Shown here piece after piece: positions 11,233 through 21,473 of a stretch of 64,000 bases of DNA (position 1 is the stretch's first letter; each line of letters begins with the position of its first letter). The translations under genes and the position numbers were made by a program. The notes under the pieces were generated by a model. It saw only the letters and a list, made by a program, of their open reading frames with translations, ran no database searches and was not told where the DNA came from. The stretch spans positions 82,904,001-82,968,000 of the forward strand of contig CM044318.1 of the NCBI GenBank assembly GCA_024291935.2. The letters run 5' to 3'. Origin of the DNA: Okapia johnstoni (taxonomy: Eukaryota; Chordata; Mammalia; Artiodactyla; Giraffidae).

Positions 11233-11431
11233 GAATATAAGTGAAGTCACTCAGTCGTGTCCAACTCTTTGCGACCCCATGGACTGTAGCCTACCATACT
11301 CCTCCATCCATGGGATTTTCCAGGCAAGAATACTGGAGTGGGTTGCCATTTCCTTCTCCAGGGGATCTTCCCCACCCAGGGATTGAACCTGGGTCTCCAG
11401 CACTGTAGGCAGACACTTTACCGTCTGAGCC
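11233..11431 (-). mobile_element. Bov-tA SINE in BovB
   Basis: Minus-strand SINE with the tRNA-like end at the right, splitting a BovB 3' end. The insertion is therefore younger than the BovB. The head is trimmed (ends at 'accgtctgagcc'), and I could not find a clean TSD. Confidence 0.9.
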
Positions 11432-11540
11432 AAAGTTTGAGCAAATTCTGGGAGATAGTGAAGGATAGGGAAGCCTGATGCACTGCAGTTCACGAGGTTG
11501 CAAAGAGTCAGACATGACTTAGTGGCTAAACAACAACAAT
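11432..11540 (+). mobile_element. BovB 3' end, part 2
   Basis: Continues the BovB interrupted at 11232 from 'agtttgagcaaattctggga' to the terminus with a (caa)n tail at about 11528-11540. Confidence 0.92.
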
Positions 11541-12719
11541 ACATCTAGAATTGCTTAGGATTCTTTGTTACATAAATACTATTTGGCTGCAACTTGCCTT
11601 TATTTTTCCTCTTGACAACATGACTCGGAGATCTTCCCATGTCAGTTTTTCTACACTAAGTTCTAAGTACAGCCACACAGTCAAAAGTTGTGCACCTCTT
11701 AATTCTAAAGACAGGGTCAACCTGACCTCCCCAAATCCCAAAGATCTGAAGTGTGCCACTCTGATAAGCCAAACTTCCTATGCCTCTGTTTCCAGAATTG
11801 TAAACAGGCAGTTAGTAATTTATCCCCTGCTACCTCCCGGGGCACTTGTGAAAACCACATCAGAGCCAGTGTGTATTCACACTACAAAACGTGCAAAGAT
11901 TGGGGATGACCCAACAAGGGCTTCAAGGTAGCTGGTGGCCTCCCAGCTGAGCCAGGCTGGCAGGAGCTACAGCCACCCCCCCATCTCACTGCTGACGCCT
12001 GGAAATCACAGTACTGTTTGTCACTGGCGTTGTTTAATGAGCACCAAACCTCCTCAATTGCACAGAGAACAAGCACGGGCTCTGTCAGGAATACAGATTG
12101 CATGCTTCCTTAATATATTCAGAGCATGTACACTTGGCATTAATTTAAAATCATCCATTGCTCTTCTTATCAGGGTAGAGGACACTGGTGCATTTTAGTG
12201 TTATCTTGAAGTTAATTTGAGGCTTTAAATATTTAAGTGTTTGATAACTTGTAGTCTGGATGGATGAAACACTGAGAGCACTGTAGACTGTATTTATTTA
12301 TCTACCGGTGAGATACGGAACGCCTTCCCCTCTTGAAATAACACTGACTCTTAAATAGGTCCCTTTAAAAATTCATTTTTCAGCTATTGATTCTTTCAAT
12401 GAAGATGCTCTATCTGATAGGTAAGGAAATAACTTCTGAATAGCTTCTTATTCTATGGACTATCTGGGTTAGAGTGCACTCTGGGTGAGCTATGCAAGTG
12501 GGCAGGGAAGCACACTTGTAATGTTAACTATTAGTGTCTTAGAAGCCAGCCGTGTGACCTTGCAGCTGTCCCAAGGCAGCACACCCCTCACCCCACCCAG
12601 AATTACCATCCTGCCTACAAAATGTGCCAGGGAGCTGCTCCTTCAAATAGAAGGCACTTCTTTTTGCTGTTTCCTAGGAAGAATGATGATTTTCATGGAA
12701 CACTTAGATACCCTTTGTG
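11541..12719. other. unique noncoding DNA
   Basis: About 1.2 kb with no recognised repeat. Frames of up to 126 codons (11551-11931) have no domain or matching splice signals that I can defend. Confidence 0.5.
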
Positions 12720-12723
12720 CAAC

Positions 12724-12758
12724 TCATTCATCCATCCATCCTTCCATCCATCCATTCA
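12724..12758. repeat. (CATC)n simple repeat
   Basis: A short run of catc/attc units, imperfect. Confidence 0.8.
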
Positions 12759-12814
12759 TTTATCAAGGACAGCTGTCAGCTGAGAGTTGATAGGAAGATA
12801 GCGAGGATAAAGAT

Positions 12815-12995
12815 CTCCCAACCCAGGTTCAATCCTAGCTCTATGTTCACCAAATATTTGACCTTGGGCAACACTCTCCTCCACTTAAAGCAAAATAGGG
12901 ATTTTTTTTAAAGCATCCTCTTCTGACACTGTTTAAAGATGAATTACATAATGCACAGAAGCACTGAGCATGCAGCCAGGTACAAAGAAGTGTAC
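12815..12995 (+). repeat. MIR SINE
   Basis: The MIR body is readable in order: 'aggttcaatcctagctctat', then 'tttgaccttgggcaacactc', then decayed 3' sequence with 'gaattacataatgcacagaa'. An ancient mammalian SINE. Confidence 0.82.
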
Positions 12996-13024
12996 CCAGG
13001 GAACGCCACGCACTACTATTTATG

Positions 13025-13557
13025 ACGCCTGCTCCTTGGAAGGAAAGCTATGACCAACCTAGACAGCATATTAAAAAGCAGAGACATTACTTTGCCAACA
13101 AAGGTCTGTCTAGTCAAGGCGATGGTTTTTCCAGTGGTCATGTATGGATGCGAGAGTTGAACTGTGAAGAAAGTTGAGTGTGGAAGAATTGATGCTTTTG
13201 AACTGTGGTGTTGGAGAAGACTCTTGAGAGTCCCTTGGACAGCAAGGAGATCCAACCAATCCATCCTAAAGGAGATCAGTCCTGAGTGTTCGTTGGAAGG
13301 ACTGATGTTGAAGCTGAAACTCCAATACTTTGACCACCTGATGTGAAGAGCTGACTCACTGGAAAAGACCCTGATGCTGGGAAAGATCAAAGGCGGGAGG
13401 AGAAGGGGACAACAGAGGATGAGATGGCTGGATGGCATCACTGACTCGATGGACATGAGTTTGAGTAAACTCCGAGAGTTGGTGATGGACAGGGAGGCCT
13501 GGAGTGCTGCGATTCATGGGGTTGCAAAGAGTCCGACACAACTGAGTGACTGAACTG
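13025..13557 (+). mobile_element. BovB 3' end, 5'-truncated
   Basis: 533 bp from 'cgcctgctccttggaaggaa' to the BovB terminus '...cgacacaactgagtgactga'. A 10-bp TSD, ACTATTTATG, lies at 13015-13024 and 13558-13567. The surviving coding is a C-terminal piece of the ORF after the reverse transcriptase core and is interrupted by stops. Confidence 0.95.
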
Positions 13558-13646
13558 ACTATTTATGCTCTGAGCTGTGTGCAGGGTCTGGGCAAAGCCC
13601 ACTGGAGCTGCCAAGATGGAGGTGGAGAAACCTTAACCCACACCTT

Positions 13647-14120
13647 GAAGGTCTGTGTAGTCAAAGCTATGGTTTATCCAGCTGTCATGTACGAGTGTGA
13701 GAGTTGGACCATAATGAAGGCTGAGAGCCAAAGAATTGATGCTTTCAAACTGTGGTACTGGAGAAGACTCTTGAGAGTCCCTTGAACTGCAAGGAGATGA
13801 AACCAGGCAACCCTAAAGGAAATCGACCCTAAATATTCAGTGGAAGGACTGATGCTGAAGCTGAAGCTCCAATACTTTGGCCACCTGATGCAAAGAGCGG
13901 ACTCATTAAAAAAGACTCTGATGCTGGGAAAGATTGAAGGCAGGAGGAGAAGGGGGTGGCAGAGGATGAGATGGTTGGATGGTATCACTGACTCGATGGA
14001 CACGAGTCTGAGCAAACTCTGGGAGATGGTGAAAGACAGGGAAGTCTGGCGTGCTGCAGTCCATGGGGCTGCAAAGAGTTGGACATGACTGAGCAACTGA
14101 ACAACAGCAACAACAACAAT
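13647..14120 (+). mobile_element. second BovB 3' end
   Basis: An independent 5'-truncated BovB starting at 'aaggtctgtgtagtcaaagc' and ending in a (caa)n tail. Only about 80 bp separate it from the previous BovB, and it differs from it by many substitutions, so it is not a recent tandem copy. A possible 6-bp TSD, accttg, lies at 13642-13647 and 14121-14126. Confidence 0.93.
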
Positions 14121-14126
14121 ACCTTG

Positions 14127-15235
14127 GAGCTCAAACAATATGTAAAATGTGATAAATCCCGATAGTCTTCAGAGGAGGAGTTCCAGAATCTAGACTGACA
14201 TTTGGAAATACCAGCATCTAGGGATGCACTATATGGAGAAAAAAAACACCAGGAGTTGAGATTCTGGAAAAACCCATTGCAGGCTTCTGAGGAACAGAAA
14301 TAACTTCTGTGTGGAACAGAGATTCGTGGAAGGGAGTCGACGAAGATGGATTGGGACCAGGGAGGGAAGCACCGTGAATGCCCACCAAAGCGTGAGGACT
14401 TGATTTGGTTGGAAAGGAGGCTGCTGATCACTTTTGAGCAGAGTAAGGCAGTGACATAATCAGAGCTGGGCGATCTAGCAGTAGGATGAAAAACAGGTGA
14501 GAAAGAAAAGTCTGGAAGCAGGGGGGAGATTAAGGTGCAGCCTCATGGGAGTCCTCAGCGATGCCTGACTAGAGGGAGGCTGGTTCAGTAAGTCCTCATC
14601 TGGCGCTCCTCTGCCTACCGCAGCACCCCAGCGGCTTTCAAACCTGCTAGAATTTCCAGCCTCGGCAGGTGGCAGTAGGGGGACGCCCAGGGGGCTCAAA
14701 AGAAAACACTTTAAAAGATCGATTAGACAACAAACAAATTTTTTTAAAAATATGAAGATGTACCTTTGTACTAGGAAACCTAACATCAAGGATTCAGTTT
14801 AAAGGCAACAACGTCACCTGTCCTGATGCTGCTGTGATTTGAACATGATTGTAATTTTGTTTGTATTTAATGAATCATTTGGTTTGGATTTTGATTTGTT
14901 GAAGAGCTACCAGCCTAGGATTTTATACCTACAGTCTATGTTGTTATATACTTTGTGCAATGATAATAAAACAGTTTAAGTCATCAAGCGCCCCCTTGAC
15001 CCTACCACATCTGCAGCCATCCCTCTGTTGGACTTTACAAGAAACTCATGGCCACAGGTATCTGACCAGCACAGTCCAGCTCCCCACCTGCAATTTCCCG
15101 TGCTGGTCATTCCAGTGGGGCTTTCGCTGCCAGGCTCTCTGCAAGCTCACCAGTGACCCCCAGGCCACTCCACCCCTTGCTCGCCCTTGTCTCCGCCCTC
15201 ATATTCGTTGACCATCAGTAGCTTCCGACTGGGCG
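14127..15235. other. unique noncoding DNA
   Basis: No recognised repeat to about 15235. An AATAAA-type hexamer occurs near 14965 but nothing upstream looks like an exon. Confidence 0.5.
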
Positions 15236-15239
15236 TGCT

Positions 15240-16512
15240 TTCCACCGACGCTCTGCATCCTTCCTCTCTCCCCCTTCTTTCTCAGCACTGCCCCCTCTGA
15301 GGAATACTTCTGGCCCCTCTGCCTCCTCCTGATGTCTAATTCTTGACCACAGACCTTCTGACCACTCAGTCGTCCGGGGCCTCTTCTCCAGCTCTATTCA
15401 CACTCCCGCTGAGGATACTCATCACAGGCTGTTAGCTCCCACCTTTGCAGTCTAGCCCACACTTCTGCCCGGGACTCCAGATTTGTGTCTCAGGAGGCTG
15501 TTCCCCCTCTCACTTGGGTGTCACATGCCTGTTGAACTCAACATACCCGAAATGGAACTGATTTCCTCCCCTAAACCTATTCTTCCTAAAGTGTTCACAA
15601 CCCTAGTAAATAGCAACACCATGTCAAAGTCTTGGAACCATTCCTGTCTCCTCTTTCTCTACCAATCCACATCTAAGTAATCAGCAGATTCCATCCGAAG
15701 TCACCCATGAGCCAATCACTGCTCACTCACATCTGGGTTGGTCACCAGCATCACTCCCCTGGATTACTGTAATAGCTTGCTCCTCCCCCTGGCTTCTGTC
15801 CTTGACCTTCCTGTAACCTCTTATCAACAATTCAAGTGTAGGTCAGGTCAAGTCACACACCTCTGTGGCTAAAACGTTTCAAAGTCTTTCTATCTACATG
15901 GGGGAAATAAAGTCCTTACACCAGCACTATGTGACCTGCCTTGCCTGCCTCTCCACTCCAACCACATGGTCTTTCTAGCCACCCCAGGACCACACTAGGG
16001 ACACAGTCTGCCTCCGTGGTGTGCTAGGGCCAACTCACACCCACTGGACCTGGCTCATGGCTGATGATTATGAGTCTCCCTTCCCAACTTCACCTTCAGT
16101 GACACTATGTTGGTGGTGCAGCTATGGTGGGTGTGTTTAAACAACAGAAATCAGCCAATGTTGCAAATAAAATCTCATTCTTTCTTCAGAGAGCTGATGA
16201 CTCACAGCACACCACTGCTACACCTAGAACAACCTGCCCTGATTTGTCTCCCTACCCTCTTTGCTTCCTTCATATCTCTGCTCAAATGCGTCCCTGATCA
16301 CACTGTAGAAGAGAGTAACCCCTGCCCACACAGTCCTCTCCCACAAACCCTATGTTATTCTCCACCCAACTTGCTATGTATTTAACAGTTTGCATTTTCT
16401 TCTAGAATATCAGCTCCATAATGATGAGGACTTTGTTGTATCCATTATCTCCAGCACCAGGAACAGTGCCTGGCATGTAGAAGGCACTCAATAAATATTT
16501 ACTGAATGAATA
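15240..16512 (+). repeat. ancient L2-type LINE 3' region
   Basis: A long decayed block whose phrase order matches old L2-type 3' sequence: 'ttgttgaactcaacataccc'-like start near 15532, 'ctggattactgtaatagctt', 'cttcatatctctgctcaaat' at about 16268, and the diagnostic ending 'agtgcctggcatgtagaagg' then 'cactcaataaatatttactg' at 16466-16505. The first half is assigned with less certainty than the last 300 bp. Confidence 0.75.
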
Positions 16513-16675
16513 AATTCATTTTATGAATTATTCCATACATTTATAAAACTTTCTATAATTATTCAATACATTGAAAATTATTCACAACCCAGTGAAAGAA
16601 AGAATAAAATAAATGCATCTATTATACTGACATAGAAAGACATCTAAGATTAAAACTTTTTTTAAACTATTGTTC

Positions 16676-16801
16676 TATTTATCTATTTATTTATTTTTGG
16701 CCGTACGGGATGTGGGATCTTAGTTCCCCGACCAGGGACTGAACCAGAGCCTAAGGCAGTGAAAGTGCAGAGTTGTAACAATTGGACTGCCAGGAAATTC
16801 C
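16676..16801 (-). mobile_element. CHR-type SINE
   Basis: Minus-strand CHR: 'ttagttccccgaccagggac' at about 16721-16740 is the body and 'ggaatttcctggcagtccaa' (minus strand) is the head at 16782-16801. Its head end forms the left outer part of the palindrome at 16775-16944. Confidence 0.88.
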
Positions 16802-16944
16802 TGAAAGAGCAAGTTGCTAAATGTGTTATAAAATAAAGTATGTGCACATATGTACATATGCATACACAAATATGCACATATTTTATTTCATAACACATTT
16901 AGTAACTTGCTCTTTAAGGAATTCCCTGGTGGTCAAGTGGTTAC
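16775..16944. repeat. imperfect palindrome with a SINE end on both arms
   Basis: Left arm 16775-16848 and right arm 16871-16944 are inverted copies with a spacer of about 22 bp. The inner 42 bp ('gagcaagttgctaaatgtgt' onward) match at about 38 positions. The outer parts are the heads of CHR SINEs pointing outward: the left one belongs to a full CHR, the right one is only about 30 bp long. The shared non-SINE part shows the duplication includes flanking DNA and not just two SINEs. Confidence 0.9.
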
Positions 16945-16958
16945 ACATATATATACAA

Positions 16959-17179
16959 CTATGGAGCTTCCCTGGTGGCTCAGATGGTAAAGATTCTGCC
17001 TACAACACAGAAGATCCAGGTTCCATCCCGGGTTTGGGAAGATCCCTTGGAGAAGGGAATGGCTACCCACTTCAGTATTCTTGCCTGGAGAATCCCATGG
17101 ACAGAGGAGACTAGCAGGCTACAGTCCATGGGGTCGCAAAAGAGTCAGACACAACTGAGCGACTAACACTTTCACTTTC
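16959..17179 (+). mobile_element. Bov-tA SINE
   Basis: Starts 'ctatggagcttccctggtgg' and ends 'actaacactttcactttc'. Flanked by a 10-bp TSD, atatatacaa, at 16949-16958 and 17180-17189; the site is AT-dinucleotide-rich, so part of the match could be simple sequence. Confidence 0.92.
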
Positions 17180-17189
17180 ATATATACAA

Positions 17190-17560
17190 ATCAGTTCAGT
17201 CAGTTCAGTCGCTCCGTCGTGTCTGACTCATGAACTGCAGCACATCAGGCTTCCCTGTCCATCACCAACTCCCGGAGCTTGCTCAACCTCATGTTCATCA
17301 AGTCAGTGATGCCATCCAACCATCTCATCCTCTGTCGTCCCCTTCTCCTTCCGCCTTCAATCTTTCCCAGCATCAGGGTCTTTTCCAGTGAGTCAGTTCT
17401 TCACATCAGGTGGCCAAAGTATTGGAGTGTCAGCTTCAGCATCAGTCCTTCCAATGAATATTCAGGGCTTATTTCCTTTAGGGTTGATTAGCTTGATTTC
17501 CTTGCATTCCAAGGAACTCTCAAGAGTCTTCTCCAACACCACAGTTCAAAAGCATCAAAT
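17190..17560 (-). mobile_element. BovB 3' end
   Basis: Minus-strand BovB, 3' terminus at the left ('tcagttcagtcagttcagtc', a repeated tgaactgac tail) and truncated 5' end at the right near 'aacaccacagttcaaaagca'. About 370 bp. No clear TSD. Confidence 0.93.
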
Positions 17561-17799
17561 ATATTTATATACATAAACAAATGTATTTATCATATACAAA
17601 TATATTTACAAAAATGTCACAAAAATTATAGAAGTCTTCCACATCTTAATTTATGTACAGTACTTTCAGAATGTGACTTTTCAAACAATAAGCATTCACA
17701 AATCAACTATACTTTAATAAAATTTTAAAAATAAAAATAAAATAATGCACTTATGTCACTTTTGATACATCTCAAATCTGGAAAAGCAAATCATAATAA
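17561..17799. other. AT-rich DNA with an L1-like tail
   Basis: AT-rich. 'aaatcaactatactttaata' at about 17700-17720 followed by A-rich DNA looks like the last bases of an L1 3' end; the rest is unassigned. Confidence 0.5.
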
Positions 17800-17810
17800 T
17801 TTTCTGGGTT

Positions 17811-17820
17811 AAGATGGCGG
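17811..17820 (+). promoter_or_regulatory. candidate YY1 site at the L1 5' end
   Basis: AAGATGGCGG contains the YY1 core at the first bases of the element. The position matches the known human L1 YY1 site; binding here is inferred. Confidence 0.6.
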
Positions 17821-20498
17821 AGGAATAGGAAGGGGAGACCACTCTCTCTCCCACAAATTTATTGAAAGAACATCTGAACGCTGAGCAAACTTCACAAAAC
17901 AACTTCTGAACGCTGGCAGAGGACATCAGGCATCCAGAAATACAGCCCATTATCTTCAAAAGGAGGTAGGACAAGATATAAAAGATAAAAAGAGAGACAA
18001 AAGAGTTAGGGATGGAGACCCGTCCCGAGGAGGGAGTCGTAAAAGAGGAGAAGTTTCCAAACACCAGGAAACCCTCTCACCGGCGGGTTTGGGGGAAGAT
18101 TTAGAATCTCGGAGGGCAACATAACCGGGAGAAAAAATAAATAAAACCCACAGATTACGTGCCTAAAGGCAACTCCCAGCAAAGAACCCCAGGCGCTCGC
18201 ATCCGCCACCACCAAGTGGGGGCTGAACAGGGAGGAGCAGGCGGCACTGCTTAGGGTAAGGACCGGGCCGAATGCCCTGAGGGCAATCGGAGGGAGCTAA
18301 CGTGAGATAGTAACCTAAACTGTGGGACAGCCAGAGAGAGAGAACTATCCCGCGAAAAGCCCAAATCTAAGGCACTGCCGGCCCGCTCACGGAACAAAGG
18401 ACTGAGCGATACAGGGGAAGAGCTAGCCGGCTGCGGACCGCCCCATCCCCCGCAGGACACAGCGGGCAGGCGGGACCAGCCAGAGCCAGAAAGGGGTAAA
18501 CTTGGCCCCAGAGAGGGCACCCCCCACCAAACTGCAAATAGGCTCCCAGTTTCTAAGCAAAGACTGCCTGAGATCCCGGAGGGTCGACAGCCACCGGGAG
18601 GGTCACAGCCAGAGATCAGCTCCCCAGAACCGACACAAAGCACACCGGAGCCGGAGCCGGGTGCGCCAGTAAACCGAGGCGGGGACCAGGGAGGTGATAA
18701 GCCGCACCGCCCCGACAGGGGAGAGGGCACTCGCCAAACTCCTGGCTGCCTGAGCTGCTCCGACCAGGGATCGGCGCAAACCGCCAGCCCAACCGAGTCT
18801 GCGCCTTTGTGGAGTACCCGGGAACCTGAACCTGAGCGGCTTAGACCTGGGAAGTGAGCGCATCTCAGGGCCCACTCCCCGGCGGAGTAACCTGAAGCCT
18901 GAGCAGGGCAGACTGGGAAAGCACACACGCTGTGAGCGGGGGCAAACCCAGTGCAGCCGAGACACTGCGAGCTCTCCACAGACATTGGTTTGCAGTGTTC
19001 CTCCCTCCCCACAGCACGACTGAACAAGTGAACCTAAAGAGACCACCTCCGCCCCTTTGTGGCAAGGCGGAAATTAGACACTGAAGAGACCTCCAAACAG
19101 AAGCCAAATAAACAGAGGGAAGAGCGTTGGAAGTGACAAGCCAACAGATTAAAATCCCTGTAGTTAACACCGACTGCATTGAAAGGGGCCTATAGATCTT
19201 GAAAAGTATAAGCAGGAAAAAGGATCTATCTGAAACTGAACAGACCCCACACGGCTCACAACAGCTCCAGAGAATGTCCGGGATATATATTTTTACTATT
19301 ATCACTTTTTTTTTCAATTAAAAAAAATTTTTTCCTTTTTTCTTTAAGTCCTCTATTACACCTTTAATTTTCATTTTTATAACCCACTATTACCCTGAAA
19401 AAAAAAAACCCCTATTTTTAAAGCAAACTGCATACATATATCTTATAAGTTTTGTGATTTTCTTTTTTTTCTTTTTTTTATAGTGTATTTTTTTAAGAAT
19501 CTAAACTCTAGATTTTTAATCTTTGTTTTACATACTTGATATCAATTTTGTACATTTAAGAATACAATATTTAGTACCCATTTTTACTCAGGAGTGTGAT
19601 TACTGGCTTGATTACTCTCTCCCTCTATTGATGCTCTTTCTTCTCCCCCAGGGAACCTCTATCTCCCACCCCCCTCCTTTTCTTCTCAACCCAATTCTGT
19701 GAATCTCTGAGGATGTTCTGGGCACTGGAGAACACTTCGGGAACAGAATACTGCCCAGATCTCTCTCTCCCCTCTTGATTCCTCCCTTTCTACTCATGCT
19801 CACCTCTATTGCCTTCCTCCCTCCTCTCTATGTATCTCCGTGAACCTCTCTGAGGATTCCAGACTGTGGAGGGCACAGAGGGAAGTGCTTACTGGCTAGA
19901 CTGCTCTCTCCACTTTTGAGTGCCCCTCTTCTCCTCCTGGTCACCTCAACATCCCCCCCCTTCACCTCTCCATGTAACTCAGTGAACCTCTCTGGGCATC
20001 CCTCACTGTGGAGAATCTTTTCACCATTAACCTAAAAGTTTTATTATCGATGCTGTATGGATAGAGAAGTCTTGAGGCTACTGCAAGAATAAGACTGAAA
20101 GCCAGAGGAAACACTAATTAATAAGAGATCATCCAAAAGCCTCCACATATACACTGAAACCAAGCTCCACCCAAGAGCCAATAAGTTCCAGAGCAAGACA
20201 TACCACGCAAGTTCTTCAGCAACGCAGGAACATAGCCCTGAGCATCAATATACAGGCTGCCCAGAGGCATACCAAATCCATAGACATCTCAAAACTCAAT
20301 ACTGGACACTCCATTGCACTCTAGAGAGAAGAAATCCAGCTCCACCCACCAGAACACCGACACAAGCTCCCCCAACCAGGAAACCTTGACAAGCCACCCA
20401 TCCAACCCCACCCACAGTGAGGAACCTCCACAATAAAGAGGAACTTCAAACTACCAGAATAAAGAAAAGCCACGCCTAACACAGCAATCTAAACAAGA
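17811..20498 (+). promoter_or_regulatory. L1 5'UTR (internal promoter region)
   Basis: In L1s the 5'UTR carries the internal RNA polymerase II promoter. Here the first 1.3 kb is GC-rich and CpG-containing, and it is followed by T-rich and then pyrimidine-rich DNA at 19310-20030. AAGATGGCGG at 17811-17820 matches the YY1 core (AAGATGGC), which in human L1 sits at the same place and directs the start site. A 258-codon open frame runs antisense across 18251-19027; it shows no domain. Transcription activity cannot be judged from sequence. Confidence 0.8.
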
Positions 20499-21422
20499 TG
20501 AAAAGGCAGAGAAATACTCAGCAAGTAAAGGAAAATGAGAAATGCCCACCAAACCAAACAAAAGAGGAGGAGATAGGGAATCTATCTGAAAAAGAATTTA
20601 GAATAATGATAGTAAAAAATGATCCAAAATATTGAAAATAAAATGGAGTTACAGATAAATAGCCTGGAGACAAGGATTGAGAAGATGCAAGAAATGTTTA
20701 CCAAGGACCTAGAAGAAATAAAAAGGAGTCAATATATATTGAATAATGAAATAAAGGAGATAAAAGACACGCTGGAGGGAACCAACAGTAGAATAACAGA
20801 GGCAGAAGACAGGATAAGTGAGGTAGAAGATAGAATGGTGGAAATAAACGAAGCAGAGAGGAAAAAAGAAAAAAGAATCAAAAGAAATGAGGAAAACCTC
20901 AGGGACCTCTGGGACAATATGAAACGCCCCAACATTCGAATCATAGGAGTCCCAGAAGAAGATAAAAGGAAAGGCCACGAAAAGATACTCGAGGAGATAA
21001 TAGTTGAAAATTTCCCTAAAATGGGGAAGGAAATAGTCACAGAAGTCCAAGAAACCCAGAGAGTCCCAAACAGGATAAACCCAAGGCGAAACACCCCAAG
21101 ACACATATTAATCAAATTAACAAAGATCAGACACAAAGAACAAATATTAAAAGCAGCAAGGGAAAAACAACAAATAACACACAAGGGGATCCCCATAAGG
21201 ATAACAGCTGATCTTTCAATAGAAACTCTTCAGGCTAGAAGGAAATGGCAGGACATACTTAAAGTAATGAAAGAGAATAATCTACAACCCAGATTACTGT
21301 ACCCAGCAAGGATCTCATTCAGATATGAAGCAGAATTCAAAAGCTTTACAAACAAGCAAAAGCTGAGGGAATTCAGCACCACCAAACCAGCTCTCCAACA
21401 AATGCTAAAGGATCTTCTCTAA
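20499..21422 (+). pseudogene. ORF1: L1 ORF1 (RNA-binding chaperone), frameshifted
   Basis: ORF1p is the trimeric RNA-binding nucleic-acid chaperone of the L1 ribonucleoprotein. The natural start is probably the ATG at about 20499 (MKRQRNTQQ...), but that frame runs into a TGA near 20632. The rest is open from 20619 to a TAA at 21420-21422 (267 codons). An extra A in the A-run at about 20614-20619 would explain the break. Downstream are a heptad-rich coiled coil (residues about 1-95 of the open part, rich in E/K/I/L), an RRM-like domain beginning near NIRIIGVPEED, and the C-terminal domain (RHILIKLTKIRHKEQILKAA to LKDLL). Everything after the N-terminal 40 codons looks well kept. Confidence 0.92.
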
Positions 21423-21473
21423 ACAGGAAACACAGAAAGGATGTTTAAACACGAACTCAAAACAACAAAGTAA

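Noticed and set aside
14960..14985. AATAAA hexamer as a gene end
   Set aside because: AATAAA is frequent in AT-rich DNA and no upstream coding or exon signal supports it.
18251..19046. Long antisense ORFs as a host gene
   Set aside because: They lie wholly in the L1 5'UTR, have no domain and follow from high GC content; kept only as a weak finding.
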